Assembly (NCBI GenBank): GCA_024743115.1
Contig: JANSXC010000001.1
Span: 1-64,000 of the forward strand
Direction: 5' to 3'
DNA length: 64,000 bases
Source of the DNA: a bacterium
GTDB lineage: Bacteria; Planctomycetota; UBA1135; UBA2386
Shown piece after piece: positions 7,800 through 17,067 of this stretch. The stretch's first letter is position 1. Each line of letters starts with the position of its first letter. A model generated the notes under the pieces. That model was not told the DNA's origin. It worked only from the letters and a program-made list of their open reading frames with translations, and searched no databases. A program made the position numbers and the translations under genes.

Positions 7800-9637
7800 C
7801 GTTCGCGGCCCGGCGCCGCGCCGCGGTCGTAATTGGGCGCTGGCAGCTCGCGATCGTGTGCGCGCTCGCGGTGCTCGCGCACGGCGCGGCGACGGCGGGC
7901 GTCTTCGTATTCGACGACATCCACTCGGTGGCGGCCAACTGGACTCTGCAGGACGCCTCGCAATGGTGGCGATGGGTCAGCGACCCGACGGCGTTATCGG
8001 ACGCCGGCGCGATGTTCCGCCCCGTCGTGCTGTTGAGCCTCGGGCTCACGTTCGCGATCGACACCGATCCGTGGCTGTTCAAACTCACGAACGTGCTGCT
8101 GCATGCGGTCGTGGTCGGGCTCGGCTTCGGTTGGCTGCGGCGGGTCGGCGCCGGTTCGGCGATCGCGTTCGCGGTTGCGGGTCTGTTCGCCGTCCATCCA
8201 CTCGTCAGTGAGAACATGAACCTCGTGTCCGCGCGCAGCGAGGTGCTGCTGCTGCTCGGTCTGCTGCTGGGGCTGCGCGGGCACCTGTCGTGGTGTCGCG
8301 GCGGTCGACTCGCGCCGGCGCTCGCGCTCGTGCTGACCGGCGGTGTGATCGCGTGTGGCAGCAAGGAAACCGGGGTCGTGCTACCGGCGTTGCTCGTGGC
8401 GCAATCGTGGTTCGTACGCCGTGGCTCGTTCGCGAGCGCGAGTGGGAACTGGCGGCGTGCGCTCGTCACGATCGGGCCCGCGGTCGTGTTCGTGTTCGGC
8501 TACCTGTTGCTGCGCAAGGCGATGCTCGGAGAGGCCACCGTGACGCTGTCGGGTCGGACGGGCGAGGATCCGCTCACCGGCTACGGCCGTGACATGGTCA
8601 CCCAGCTTTCGACGATGGGGCTGCTGCTGCCGCGGGCGCTGCTCACGATGGTCGTGCCGACGGGGCTCGTGCTCGATCCCCACGTGCCCTTCCGATTCGC
8701 GGTCGACCCGCTCGTTGCCGTCGGCTGGGGCGCGGTGCTGCTGCTCGCCGTCGTCGGTCTGCTACCGGGGCCGGGTGCCGGCGTCCGCCGCTTCGGACTC
8801 GCGCTCGCCGGTGCCACCGCGCTGCCGTGGATCGTGATCCCGCTCAACATGCCGCTCGCGGAGCATCGGCTCTACGGTCCGCTGCTCGGTGTGCTGCTTG
8901 CAGCGGCGCCGTGGCTGCCGCGCCGCAGCCGGCGCGCGTTGCCGCTCGTCGGACTTCTGCTGCTCGGGATCATGCTTTCGACCGCGCGCGCGCTCGACTT
9001 CCGCAGCGAGACCGGGCTGTGGCGGCGCGAGATCGAGAATGCGTCGACCTGGCGCACGTGGTGGGGACTCGGTGCTGCCCACCTGCGCGCGCAGGACTAC
9101 GTCCGTGCGGTCGAACCCTTGCATGAGGCGTACCGGCGCAATCCGCGGCACGGCGGCGTGCTGCGCAACTACGCCGAAGCGCTGACGTTCCTGCCGGCCG
9201 ATCGCGCGCGGCCGTGGCGTGCGCTCGCGCTCACCGACTACTACCTGCGAGCGCGGCCCGACGATCCGTGGGCGCGCACGCTGTCGGCGCAGGCGTGCCT
9301 CGTGGCCGGAGCCGCTACGGCCGAGCCGCGATGGTACGAAGAAGCCGAACGCGTCGCGCTGTCGTGCCTCGATGTCGCCGAGCCCAAAGGCCTGGTCTAT
9401 CGCATGGCCGCGACGGCACGGCTCCGGCTCGAGGATCCGGCGGGAGCGCTCGCGCACCTGGACGCGAGCCTCGCGGCGGGGCGCGATCACTTCACGGTGC
9501 GATTGATGCGGGCGGAAGTGCTCGATCAACTCGGTCGCGGGTCGGAGTCGCAGCGCGAGCGACTGCAGGCCGCGCGGCAGAACCCGACGGAGCCCGCGGT
9601 GATGCGGGCGTTGCGCGCGGCCCGACCCGGGCGCTGA
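7796..9637 (+). CDS. GT-C-like polytopic membrane protein with C-terminal TPR region
   Basis: 613-residue integral membrane protein with about 9-10 hydrophobic segments over residues 15-400. The first periplasmic loop has the acidic pair FVFDDIHSVAAN, the position and pattern expected of GT-C transferases such as the TMTC/PMT group. Residues from about 420 are TPR-like (TWWGLGAAHLRAQDYVRAVEPL and following helices), the same architecture as TMTC proteins. The start is a GTG in a GTGA overlap with the previous gene. It probably transfers a lipid-linked sugar to a protein or glycan outside the cytoplasm. The function is inferred from architecture only. Confidence 0.72.
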   Translation: MTFAARRRAAVVIGRWQLAIVCALAVLAHGAATAGVFVFDDIHSVAANWTLQDASQWWRWVSDPTALSDAGAMFRPVVLLSLGLTFAIDTDPWLFKLTNVLLHAVVVGLGFGWLRRVGAGSAIAFAVAGLFAVHPLVSENMNLVSARSEVLLLLGLLLGLRGHLSWCRGGRLAPALALVLTGGVIACGSKETGVVLPALLVAQSWFVRRGSFASASGNWRRALVTIGPAVVFVFGYLLLRKAMLGEATVTLSGRTGEDPLTGYGRDMVTQLSTMGLLLPRALLTMVVPTGLVLDPHVPFRFAVDPLVAVGWGAVLLLAVVGLLPGPGAGVRRFGLALAGATALPWIVIPLNMPLAEHRLYGPLLGVLLAAAPWLPRRSRRALPLVGLLLLGIMLSTARALDFRSETGLWRREIENASTWRTWWGLGAAHLRAQDYVRAVEPLHEAYRRNPRHGGVLRNYAEALTFLPADRARPWRALALTDYYLRARPDDPWARTLSAQACLVAGAATAEPRWYEEAERVALSCLDVAEPKGLVYRMAATARLRLEDPAGALAHLDASLAAGRDHFTVRLMRAEVLDQLGRGSESQRERLQAARQNPTEPAVMRALRAARPGR

Positions 9638-9705
9638 CGGGTCGCCGCCGGGTCCGAACCGTGCGTGGCGTGCAACCGCGCGCCGAGCGCCGCTACGCTA
9701 ACGCG

Positions 9706-11049
9706 ATGGACACGCGATCCACCCGTGGTCTGTTGTCGCAGTTACCGGTTCTGGTCGGCCTTGCGCTGGCGAGCCTGGTCGGCATCCCGGGGCCGGTCCT
9801 CGCTCAGGACGAGGCGGTCTGGTGGCAGGGACAGCTCGAGAGCCCGGGCGGTCGGTTGCCGTTCGCGCTGCAGCAGAACGGCGCGCGGCTGACGCTGCAT
9901 CATGGCGTCGAAGAGCGGGTCATCACGGGAAACCTGCCGGCGCTGAGCAGAGCCGAAACGGTGGCCCCGACCGCGTTGCGGTTCCCGCCATACGATGCGT
10001 CGATCGACGGTTGGAGCGCCGACCACGAACGTCGCGAGACGGGGCCGTTCTGGCGCGGCAAGTGGCAGAAGGTTCGCGGCAGCGGCACGGATTCACTGGC
10101 ATGCGAGCTTCGCCCATGGCCGCGCGACGAGCAGGGGCGACGCCGTTCCACGTTCGACTTCAAGGGGGCGCCGATGGCCGTGGCCGGGCGTTGGCGCGTA
10201 CGCTTCGCGAGCGACCCGACGCACGACGCGGTCGCGATCTTCGGTCCCGCACGCGGTGGACTGACCCACGTGCCGGGGGAGATCACGGGTACGTTCCTGA
10301 CGGTCACGGGAGACTATCGCTTCCTCGCTGGTACCGCGCGCGGCGACGACCTCGGGCTCGCGGTGTTCGACGGGGCGCACGCGTTCTTGTTCACGGGCAA
10401 GCGCCGCGACGATGGTTCGTTGCGCGGCGACTTCTACAGCGGCTCGAAGTGGCACGACACGTGGACCGCGGTGCGCGACGACGATGCGGCGTTGCCCGAT
10501 GCGTTCACGCTCACCAAGGCCCGGTCCGATGTCGATGTCGCGGCGCTGAGCTACCCCGACGTCGTCACCGGCGAGTCGACGCGACTCGGCGACCACTTCG
10601 GACGTGTCACGCTGATCGTCCTGTTCGGCACGTGGTGTCCCAACTGCGGCGACTCGGGCGCCTATCTCAAGCGGCTCCGAACGCGTTTCGGCGCGCGTGG
10701 TCTGCGCGTGATCGGCCTTGCGTTCGAACACGGCACCGACCGCGCGCGCCATCAGCGCGTCGTCGCCGCGTACCGCGAGCGCTACGCGGTGGACTGGCCG
10801 ATCCTGCTCGCGGGCTCTTCGAGCAAGCGCCTCGCGAGTCAGGCTCTTCCCGCCGTCGACGCCGTGCGATCGTATCCGACGACCCTGTTTCTCGACGACA
10901 GGGGCAGGGTGCGGGCCGTCCACCAGGGGTTTGCCGGTCCGGCGACCGGGCCGATCCATGCGGCGCAGTGCAAGTCGTTCGAGGCCATCGTCGAACGGTT
11001 GCTCGCCGCCGCGGATTCCCGTGCTGCTGGCAAGTCCGGCGGCAAATAG
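9706..11049 (+). CDS. TlpA-like thioredoxin-fold protein, exported
   Basis: 447-residue protein. An N-terminal hydrophobic signal (about residues 10-32, ending GPVLAQ) is followed by a 250-residue beta-rich domain and a C-terminal thioredoxin fold from about residue 290. The redox motif is FGTWCPNCGDSGAYL, so the active site is CPNC. A cis-Pro segment is likely at SYPTTLFLD. This is the arrangement of TlpA/ResA-type periplasmic thiol-disulfide oxidoreductases with an N-terminal accessory domain. The ATG was chosen because it starts the signal peptide. It is separated from the upstream membrane protein by 68 bases. Confidence 0.85.
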   Translation: MDTRSTRGLLSQLPVLVGLALASLVGIPGPVLAQDEAVWWQGQLESPGGRLPFALQQNGARLTLHHGVEERVITGNLPALSRAETVAPTALRFPPYDASIDGWSADHERRETGPFWRGKWQKVRGSGTDSLACELRPWPRDEQGRRRSTFDFKGAPMAVAGRWRVRFASDPTHDAVAIFGPARGGLTHVPGEITGTFLTVTGDYRFLAGTARGDDLGLAVFDGAHAFLFTGKRRDDGSLRGDFYSGSKWHDTWTAVRDDDAALPDAFTLTKARSDVDVAALSYPDVVTGESTRLGDHFGRVTLIVLFGTWCPNCGDSGAYLKRLRTRFGARGLRVIGLAFEHGTDRARHQRVVAAYRERYAVDWPILLAGSSSKRLASQALPAVDAVRSYPTTLFLDDRGRVRAVHQGFAGPATGPIHAAQCKSFEAIVERLLAAADSRAAGKSGGK

Positions 11050-11094
11050 TTTCCAACGCGAATAGTCCCGGCCTCGGCCGTAGTCCATCCGCCC

Positions 11095-11958
11095 ATGCAC
11101 GCACCAACCGTCATCACGTCTCTTCTGCTGTCGTCGGCCGTCGCCGGCACCATCGTCTACGTCGGTCGACCGGCGAGCGACTCCGAGCCCGATCCGAATG
11201 CGGTAGCGGCCCAGCACGAGGTCGGCCAGTTGCGCGAACAGCTCGCGACGCTGTCGTCCCGGCTCGAGGAGGTCGCGGTCGCGCGTTCCGAGTCGACTGC
11301 GGCGCCGAGCGTCGATCGCGTCGCGGTGCCGACCGTCAGTCCCGAACAGGTGGCGGTCGCGGTCGAGGCCTACCTCGAGGATCGCCGGCAAGGTGGCGGC
11401 AAGCCGGCCGAGGCCGCGCTCGAACCCGAATCGACCGAGGCGATGTTCGCAGCCGTCAACGGCTCCAACTTCTGGGACAACTCGGAGGCGTGGCGCAAGG
11501 CGTTCGCCGCCGGTCGCATGGATGAGCTCATCGACATGTTCGAAGAGGCGGCCGAGGCCAACCCCAACGACGTCGACAAGCAGATGGCGCTGGCGAGCGC
11601 CTACATGGCCTACATGCAGCTGGACAACACCAAGTGGAACTTGTCGATGAAGGCCGACGAGATGTACGACAAGGTGTTGAAGCTCGACGAGCGGCATTGG
11701 GAAGCGCGCTTCACCAAGGCTGTGAGCTACACGTTCTGGCCGAAGTTCCTCGGCAAGGACAAGGCCGCGATCTCGCACTTCGAGATCCTGGTCGAGCAGC
11801 AGGAGAGTTCGCCCGTTCAGGACAGCCAGGCGCAGACGTATCTCTATCTCGGCAACCTGCTCGAGGAGAAGGATCCGAAGCGCGCGCGCGAGATGTGGCA
11901 GCGCGGTGCGACGCGCCACCCCAACAACGAAGAGCTGCGCAACAAGATCAATAACTGA
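11095..11958 (+). CDS. Membrane-anchored coiled-coil/TPR protein
   Basis: 287-residue protein with an N-terminal hydrophobic anchor (about 5-22), a heptad-rich coil (about 40-62, QLREQLATLSSRLEEVAVA), a low-complexity linker and TPR-like helices from about 130 to the end. One repeat reads DKQMALASAYMAYMQLDNT and another QTYLYLGNLLEEKDPKRAREMW. No enzyme motif was seen. It follows the TlpA-like gene by 45 bases on the same strand and ends at a convergent hairpin. It is probably a protein-protein interaction scaffold; its partner is unknown. Confidence 0.72.
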   Translation: MHAPTVITSLLLSSAVAGTIVYVGRPASDSEPDPNAVAAQHEVGQLREQLATLSSRLEEVAVARSESTAAPSVDRVAVPTVSPEQVAVAVEAYLEDRRQGGGKPAEAALEPESTEAMFAAVNGSNFWDNSEAWRKAFAAGRMDELIDMFEEAAEANPNDVDKQMALASAYMAYMQLDNTKWNLSMKADEMYDKVLKLDERHWEARFTKAVSYTFWPKFLGKDKAAISHFEILVEQQESSPVQDSQAQTYLYLGNLLEEKDPKRAREMWQRGATRHPNNEELRNKINN

Positions 11959-11984
11959 CCGCGGGGAGTTCCCCATCGCGGTCA
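11956..11984. terminator. Convergent hairpin between 11958(+) and 12013(-)
   Basis: 8-base outer arms TGACCGCG (11956-11963) and CGCGGTCA (11977-11984) flank an inner GGGA/TCCC pairing with a small bulge. It overlaps the stop codon of the plus-strand gene and lies 28 bases beyond the end of the minus-strand gene, so it could serve both directions. There is no T run. Confidence 0.55.
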
Positions 11985-12012
11985 TTACCCGTCGCGGTCG
12001 GGATCTGTCGGA

Positions 12013-12669
12013 TCACTTCTGCAGCTTGCGACCGTGACGCTCGGCGAGTTCCTGTACGGCGCCCGAGTGTTCGGCTGCCACGCCCGCGAGCAGTTCGTCG
12101 ACGACTGCCATCAGCTCGGTGTCGTCGCCGCCGAGGATCGGTTCGACGATCTCGGTCAGGCGTGAGAACACGCCTTCGTCCGCGAGTACCGGGCGTCGGC
12201 ACGCGCGGATCGCAGCGCGCTTCAACCGATCGTCCTTGTGGCCCGCGAGCTTCTTGAGGTCGCGCCAGACCTTCTTGTTCTTGCTGACGAGCTGACCGAG
12301 TGCGTCGTCCGCGAGCCGCTCGGCGAGGGCGTCGACGTCGCACTTCTTGAGCAGCCCCTCGACGAACGCGAAGTCCGCCGGTTCGAGCAGTTCAGCGCGC
12401 GCTGCGAGGATCTGCGCGGCCGCGGACTGCAGTTCGTGCACGTCACTCTGCCAGAGAGTCCGCACGAATGCCGTCATCTGTGCGCGGCCCATCTGCGGAT
12501 AGTTCTCGACGAGCTCGGCGGCGGCGGTTGCGACCTCTTCATCCGTCGCGCCGAGGAACCGAGCGGCGCTGCCGGTCTCCTCTTTTCTCGCGGCTGCCCG
12601 TTCCTCGGATCCGGCCTCCGTGAACCGGACGCGCAGCAGCGACATTTCGCGACCGAAGTTCATGCTCAT
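12013..12669 (-). CDS. AlkD-like HEAT-repeat protein (DNA alkylation repair family)
   Basis: 218-residue all-helical protein. The string ENYPQMGRAQMTAFVRTLW, then SDVHELQSAAAQILA and later DRLKRAAIRACRR, match the HEAT-like repeats of the AlkC/AlkD family. In those proteins the DNA-binding helices remove positively charged alkylated bases. The segment WRDLKKLAGHKDD sits where family members have a catalytic Trp/Asp neighbourhood, but I cannot confirm the catalytic aspartate. Its ATG overlaps the stop of the upstream cystathionine beta-synthase-like gene (ATGA), so the two are translationally coupled. Fold call is fairly firm, enzymatic call tentative. Confidence 0.7.
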   Translation of the reverse strand: MSMNFGREMSLLRVRFTEAGSEERAAARKEETGSAARFLGATDEEVATAAAELVENYPQMGRAQMTAFVRTLWQSDVHELQSAAAQILAARAELLEPADFAFVEGLLKKCDVDALAERLADDALGQLVSKNKKVWRDLKKLAGHKDDRLKRAAIRACRRPVLADEGVFSRLTEIVEPILGGDDTELMAVVDELLAGVAAEHSGAVQELAERHGRKLQK

Positions 12670-14027
12670 ACTGCGGGTCTCCTCGTCAGATGCTCGATCA
12701 GATCGAGTTTCGTCACGATACCCCGAACCCGGCGATCCCCGTCAACCACGAGTGCGACTTCCCCGCGCTCGAAGATGTCGGGCAGCTCGCTCGTGGGCGT
12801 CTGCAGGCCGATCGTCGCGACCTGACGTACCATCGCCTCGGCGACGCGCGTGTCCTGGCTGGCCTGCCCCTCGACGAGCACGCGCAGCGTGTCCGCTTCG
12901 GTGAGGATGCCCGCGAGCTTGCCATCATCGGTCACGGGCACCTGTGAGAAGCCACGTTCCTTGAACAGTGCGACCGCGGCGCTCAACGGTTCGGCGATGT
13001 CGATCGTAATGACCTCGCGGTTGGGCATCGCGCGCAGCAGCTCTGCGAGCGTGCCGATCGCCCAGTCCTCCTCGAGGAACCCGTTCTCCCGCATCCAGCG
13101 ATCGTCGACGAACTTCGTCAGGTAGTTGCGGATACTGTCCGCGAGCACGCAGACGATGCGCGCGCCCTTGCCGAAGTCCTTCGCGACCTGCATCGCGGCC
13201 CAGACCGAAGCACCGCACGAGCCGCCGACGAGCATGCCCTCCTGGCGGATGAGCTGGCGCGCGACGCGGAAGCTGTCCTTGTCGTTGGACTTGATCCACT
13301 GATCGACGAGGTCGCGGTCGAGCACGTCGGGGATGAAGTCGTAGCCGATGCCTTCGACCTTGTAGCTCTTGATCTCGGACGGCCCGGCGAGGATCGAACC
13401 CTCGGGGTCGACGCCGATGATCTTGCAGCTCGGCACGCGCTCCTTGACGGTGCGCGCGACGCCCGTGATCGTGCCGCCGGTGCCGGCGGTCATCACGACG
13501 GCGTCGATCCGGTTGTCCGTCTGGTCGCAGATCTCCGTGCCCGTGCCGTCGACGTGCGCCTGTGGATTGGACGGGTTGCCGTACTGGTCGAGGATGTGCG
13601 AGTTGGGAATGACTTGCTGCAGGCGCTTCGCGACCCCGATGTGGCTCTCGGGATCGTCCCACGCGGCCTCGGTGGGGGTGCGGATGATTTCCGCGCCGAG
13701 GGCCTCGAGCACCACCTGCTTCTCGCGCGACATCTTCTCCGGCATCGTGATGATGACGCGATAGCCGCGCACGGCGGCGGTCAGCGCCATGCCGATGCCC
13801 GTGTTGCCCGAGGTCGGTTCGATGAGCGTGTCGCCGGGCTTGATGCGGCCCGACTTCTCCGCGTCGAGCAGCATCCGGACGCCGATGCGGTCCTTCACGG
13901 AACCACCCGGGTTGAGGTACTCACACTTGGCGAGCAACTCGACGTCGAGGTGACGCGCGATGCGGGAGAGTCGGACGATCGGCGTGTTGCCGACCACGGT
14001 CAGGATCGAGTCGTGAATCTGCGCCAT
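12666..14027 (-). CDS. Cystathionine beta-synthase-like PLP enzyme with tandem CBS domains
   Basis: 453-residue enzyme that condenses serine (or O-acetylserine/homocysteine-type partners) through PLP. The PLP lysine motif NPGGSVKDRIG, the substrate loop EPTSGNTGIGMA and the phosphate-binding GTGGTITG are all intact. A pair of CBS modules follows from about residue 330 (SQVPVTDDGKLAGILTEAD and later DRRVRGIVTKLDLIEHL), which commonly bind adenosyl ligands. The length matches classic CBS or CBS-domain cysteine synthases. The ATG was chosen because it starts the fold (MAQIHDSIL); the frame remains open far upstream through unrelated sequence. It diverges from the gene at 14119. Confidence 0.9.
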   Translation of the reverse strand: MAQIHDSILTVVGNTPIVRLSRIARHLDVELLAKCEYLNPGGSVKDRIGVRMLLDAEKSGRIKPGDTLIEPTSGNTGIGMALTAAVRGYRVIITMPEKMSREKQVVLEALGAEIIRTPTEAAWDDPESHIGVAKRLQQVIPNSHILDQYGNPSNPQAHVDGTGTEICDQTDNRIDAVVMTAGTGGTITGVARTVKERVPSCKIIGVDPEGSILAGPSEIKSYKVEGIGYDFIPDVLDRDLVDQWIKSNDKDSFRVARQLIRQEGMLVGGSCGASVWAAMQVAKDFGKGARIVCVLADSIRNYLTKFVDDRWMRENGFLEEDWAIGTLAELLRAMPNREVITIDIAEPLSAAVALFKERGFSQVPVTDDGKLAGILTEADTLRVLVEGQASQDTRVAEAMVRQVATIGLQTPTSELPDIFERGEVALVVDGDRRVRGIVTKLDLIEHLTRRPAV

Positions 14028-14118
14028 GCACCTTTGATTGAAGCAATGACCCGCGGAAAAGGGAAATAGGCGTTCGAGCTTGTCGCCGGAGCCCTGCGTC
14101 TGCATCGTTGTTCGGCCC

Positions 14119-15996
14119 GTGAACGAGTCCGAGAGCCCCTCCCCGGCCGATCGCCCCGAAACCGCGCCGGCGAGCCCGCCGGTGCCGGCGACGGCCGATT
14201 CCCCGCCGGAGTCGCCGCCCGCCGCCGCGCCCGACTCTTCGGCGGGAGGCGAATCCCCGGCCGGCTCGAACCCGCCCCCGGAGTCCGCCGGCGCCGCGCC
14301 CCAGGACGGCCAGGCGGGTGATGACGCCGGCGGTGACAAGCCGGCGCGCAAGCGGCGTCGGCGGCGGCGCAAGCCGCGGGCGGGCGATTCCGCCAGCCCG
14401 GAGGCCGGCGCGGGCACCGCCGGTGAAACGCCCGCTGGCACTGGCGGCGAGGCCGCCGAGTTCGCGGCAGCCCCGGCTGAAGGCGATGGCACTCCTGGCG
14501 GCGGTCGCGGCAAGCGGCGGCGGCGCGGACGTTCCGGCAGCGGTGCTGCGGCCGGCTCCGGTGGCAACCCGAACCCCCGCAAGGGCGGCGGTCGCGGTCC
14601 CGGTGCGGGCGGGAGTGGCCAGCGTGACACCGCGCACCTCGCGACGCAGGCCGTGCGCGCGCTGTCGGAGATGGCGCAGCAGCTGTTGCGAGTCGAGGGC
14701 GTCGATCCGCTCGCGATGCCGCGGTACCTCGACCTGGAGCTGCGCGTGCCGCTCGAGTCCGGCCGCGGCGGCAAGGATCTGCGCCAGGCGGCCGGCACGG
14801 CCGTGGACCAGATCTTGAAGCGCGTCCGCGAAGTGCGCGAGCACGAACGCGCGCTGCGACCCGGCGCCGTGTTCTCGTACTTCGCCGGATCGTCCGAAGC
14901 GGACGGCTGCCGGCCGACCGAGCCGCGTCACGTCTTCGAGGGCTATAGTTCGACCGGGAAGCCCGAGTTCGTCGACTTCGTCACGATGGCGATCGATCGC
15001 AAGGACGCCGGCATCGATCGGCTGCTCGCGGGCGAGGACGTGATCCTGACGCAGGTCACGATGGGGCGCGTGCTGCGCACCCAGCAGCTCGCCGAGTTCG
15101 GCGGTGAGTCGCCGGTCTACAAGATCCTCGGTCAGGTCAACGCGGGCCTGTTCCGCACGCTCGGCGCGGCCGGCAAGTGCGCGTTCTCGTTCCAGTTGCT
15201 GCGCGGCACGACGCTCGAAGGGCGCGTGCGCCTGCGGCTGCACCCGGTCGGCGCGGTCGACATGTTCGAGCTCGTCGATCCGGCGATCATGCAGATCCTG
15301 AGTCGGTTCCAGCGGCGGCTCGATACCGAGGCGCTGCGGCTCGAGGGCCGCTTGAAGAACGGCGAGACCGACGAGGAAGAGTTCGTTCTGCCATTGCTCA
15401 ACGACCTCGCGAAGCAGCTGCAGCACCGCACGCGCAACGCCGGGCGCCGCACGCAGCATGGGCTGGAGCGCAGTGAGGAGGGCCAGCGCCCGACCTCGCG
15501 CGCGTACCCGGACGCCGGCGAAGCGGCCGACGATGCGATCCTCTGGGATCTCGATCAGGGCACGATCGTCGTGCTGGGTGCGAAGGGCCGCGTGCACGTC
15601 TTCACACCGGATGCCAAGCACGTCACGTCGGTCGTGATGCAGCGGTCCGCGGTCGATCGTCGGCGGCAGCTCGGCCGCTGGCGCGCGGCGGATCCCGAAG
15701 AGCGTGGTGAGTTTCGGATCCAGGTCCGCCGTCAGATCCGCGCCGAAGCCGAACGCGCGGAGGTCGACGCGGCAGCCGCTGCGAGCGGCCCGGCGGTCGA
15801 TGCGCCAGCGGATTCGAAGCCGGCGGCGGCCGACGCGGCGCCGGAGCCGTCGACAACGGTTACGCCGCCTTCGGCTGCCGTTCCCGACGCTGCCGTTCCC
15901 GATGCCGCCGTTCCCGATGGGGCGGCGCCTGACGCGCCGAGCACGGATGCGAGCGCGGACGGCACGTCGGCCGACCCGGAGGGGAAGGACGCGTGA
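14119..15996 (+). CDS. Arg-rich, largely disordered protein with a conserved-looking core
   Basis: About 625 residues. The first about 180 residues are Pro/Ala/Gly-rich with a run of basic residues (ARKRRRRRRKPRAGD) and RG/RGK patches (GGGRGKRRRRGRSG), typical of nucleic-acid-binding disordered tails. The middle (about 185-530) looks folded: HLATQAVRALSEMAQQLLR, then FSYFAGSSEADGCRP, and a charged C-terminal helix. The tail is low complexity and includes three 15-base repeats encoding VPDAA (15874-15918). The start is uncertain: GTG 14119 is used, TTG 14080 is the alternative. The stop overlaps mogA by 4 bases. No family was recognised; an RNA- or DNA-associated role is only suggested by composition. 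Confidence 0.7.
   Translation: MNESESPSPADRPETAPASPPVPATADSPPESPPAAAPDSSAGGESPAGSNPPPESAGAAPQDGQAGDDAGGDKPARKRRRRRRKPRAGDSASPEAGAGTAGETPAGTGGEAAEFAAAPAEGDGTPGGGRGKRRRRGRSGSGAAAGSGGNPNPRKGGGRGPGAGGSGQRDTAHLATQAVRALSEMAQQLLRVEGVDPLAMPRYLDLELRVPLESGRGGKDLRQAAGTAVDQILKRVREVREHERALRPGAVFSYFAGSSEADGCRPTEPRHVFEGYSSTGKPEFVDFVTMAIDRKDAGIDRLLAGEDVILTQVTMGRVLRTQQLAEFGGESPVYKILGQVNAGLFRTLGAAGKCAFSFQLLRGTTLEGRVRLRLHPVGAVDMFELVDPAIMQILSRFQRRLDTEALRLEGRLKNGETDEEEFVLPLLNDLAKQLQHRTRNAGRRTQHGLERSEEGQRPTSRAYPDAGEAADDAILWDLDQGTIVVLGAKGRVHVFTPDAKHVTSVVMQRSAVDRRRQLGRWRAADPEERGEFRIQVRRQIRAEAERAEVDAAAAASGPAVDAPADSKPAAADAAPEPSTTVTPPSAAVPDAAVPDAAVPDGAAPDAPSTDASADGTSADPEGKDA
15874..15918 (+). repeat. Three tandem 15-base units
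   Basis: Three in-frame units of the type GCTGCCGTTCCCGAC with two base differences among them, encoding a repeated Ala-Ala-Val-Pro-Asp in the C-terminal tail of the Arg-rich protein. They keep the reading frame. Confidence 0.85.
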
Positions 15997-16538
15997 GCGC
16001 CACCGAGCCGCGGCCGCGCATCGGTGTGGTCACGATCAGCGATCGTGCCAGTCGCGGCGAATACGAGGACCAGTCCGGGCCCGCGATCCACGCCGCGCTG
16101 CAGGACTACCTCGCGACCGATTGCGAGTTCGAGGTGCGCGTGATTCCTGACGAACGCGCGGGCATCGGCGCCGCGCTGCGCGAACTCGCCACGAGCGGCT
16201 GCTGCCTGATCTGCACCACGGGCGGCACCGGGCCCGCGGTGCGCGATGTCACGCCCGAGGCGATCCGCGACGTCTGCCACAAGGAACTGCCCGGCTTCGG
16301 TGAGCAGATGCGCGCCGCGTCGCTCGCGGTCGGCGTGCCCACCGCGATCCTGTCGCGCCAGACCGCGGCGATCCTGGATTCCGCACTCGTCGTGACGCTG
16401 CCGGGCAAGCCGGCTTCAATCCGCGTCTGCCTCGACGCGGTGTTCCCTGCGATTCCCTACTGCATCGACTTGATCGGTGGCCCGCGCCTCGAGGGCGACC
16501 CCGAGGTCGTGCAGGTGTTCCGGCCCAAGGGCAAATAG
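15993..16538 (+). CDS. mog: Molybdopterin adenylyltransferase (MogA/MoaB family)
   Basis: 181-residue cytosolic enzyme that adenylates molybdopterin before molybdenum insertion. It carries the family signature TTGGTGPAVRDVTPEAI and the N-terminal IGVVTISDRASRGEYED. The length is usual for MogA/MoaB. The GTG start overlaps the upstream stop (GTGA), so it is coupled to the Arg-rich protein, an unexpected partner. No other molybdenum cofactor gene lies in the window. MogA and MoaB cannot be told apart reliably by eye. Confidence 0.9.
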   Translation: MSATEPRPRIGVVTISDRASRGEYEDQSGPAIHAALQDYLATDCEFEVRVIPDERAGIGAALRELATSGCCLICTTGGTGPAVRDVTPEAIRDVCHKELPGFGEQMRAASLAVGVPTAILSRQTAAILDSALVVTLPGKPASIRVCLDAVFPAIPYCIDLIGGPRLEGDPEVVQVFRPKGK

Positions 16539-16558
16539 CCGCAGCCGCTCGCATTCCC

Positions 16559-17023
16559 ATGACAGCATCACTCACGAAGGAACAGTTCGGCGAACTGCTC
16601 GCCCCGCTCGCTGCCGCCTTGCAGGGCCTCGATGTCGACGGCGCGGACGCCGCGGCCCAGGCCGAGGCGCGCGCCGCGTTCGCTGGCGACCTCGTCACGG
16701 GCATCCGCGCCGCCGCGATGGCGCACGTCGATTCCGACTGGCTGCTGCCGAAGGAAGCTGGCGGCATCCGCTTCGGCCGCGTGGCCAAGGACCTGCACGG
16801 CTTCTCGATCGACGCCGTGCTCATGTCGTCCCCGGGCCCGCGCCATCGCCACCCGAACGGCGAGATCGACCTCTGCTTCACGACCAGCGGTGACGCCCGC
16901 TTCGACGGCCACCCCGAAGGCTGGGTCGTCTACGGCCAGGACACGACCCACGTCCCGACCGTCACGGACGGCGAGATGCTGATCCTGTACTTCCTGCCCG
17001 GCGGCGCGATCGAGTTCCTGTAG
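16559..17023 (+). CDS. Cupin-like protein, probable DUF4863/PnbB-type family
   Basis: 154-residue protein with a helical N-terminus and a C-terminal metal-binding-like stretch RHRHPNGEIDLCF followed by GWVVYGQDTTHVPTV. This resembles a cupin metal site and the DUF4863 family, which I recall as including p-hydroxylaminobenzoate lyase. The family link is from memory, not a search. Start ATG lies 20 bases after mogA, so co-transcription is likely. No neighbour points to nitroaromatic metabolism, so the substrate is open. Confidence 0.6.
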   Translation: MTASLTKEQFGELLAPLAAALQGLDVDGADAAAQAEARAAFAGDLVTGIRAAAMAHVDSDWLLPKEAGGIRFGRVAKDLHGFSIDAVLMSSPGPRHRHPNGEIDLCFTTSGDARFDGHPEGWVVYGQDTTHVPTVTDGEMLILYFLPGGAIEFL

Positions 17024-17067
17024 TGCGGCGGTGAACGAGCGCGCCCGTCGTTCCTTGCCCGATCGCT

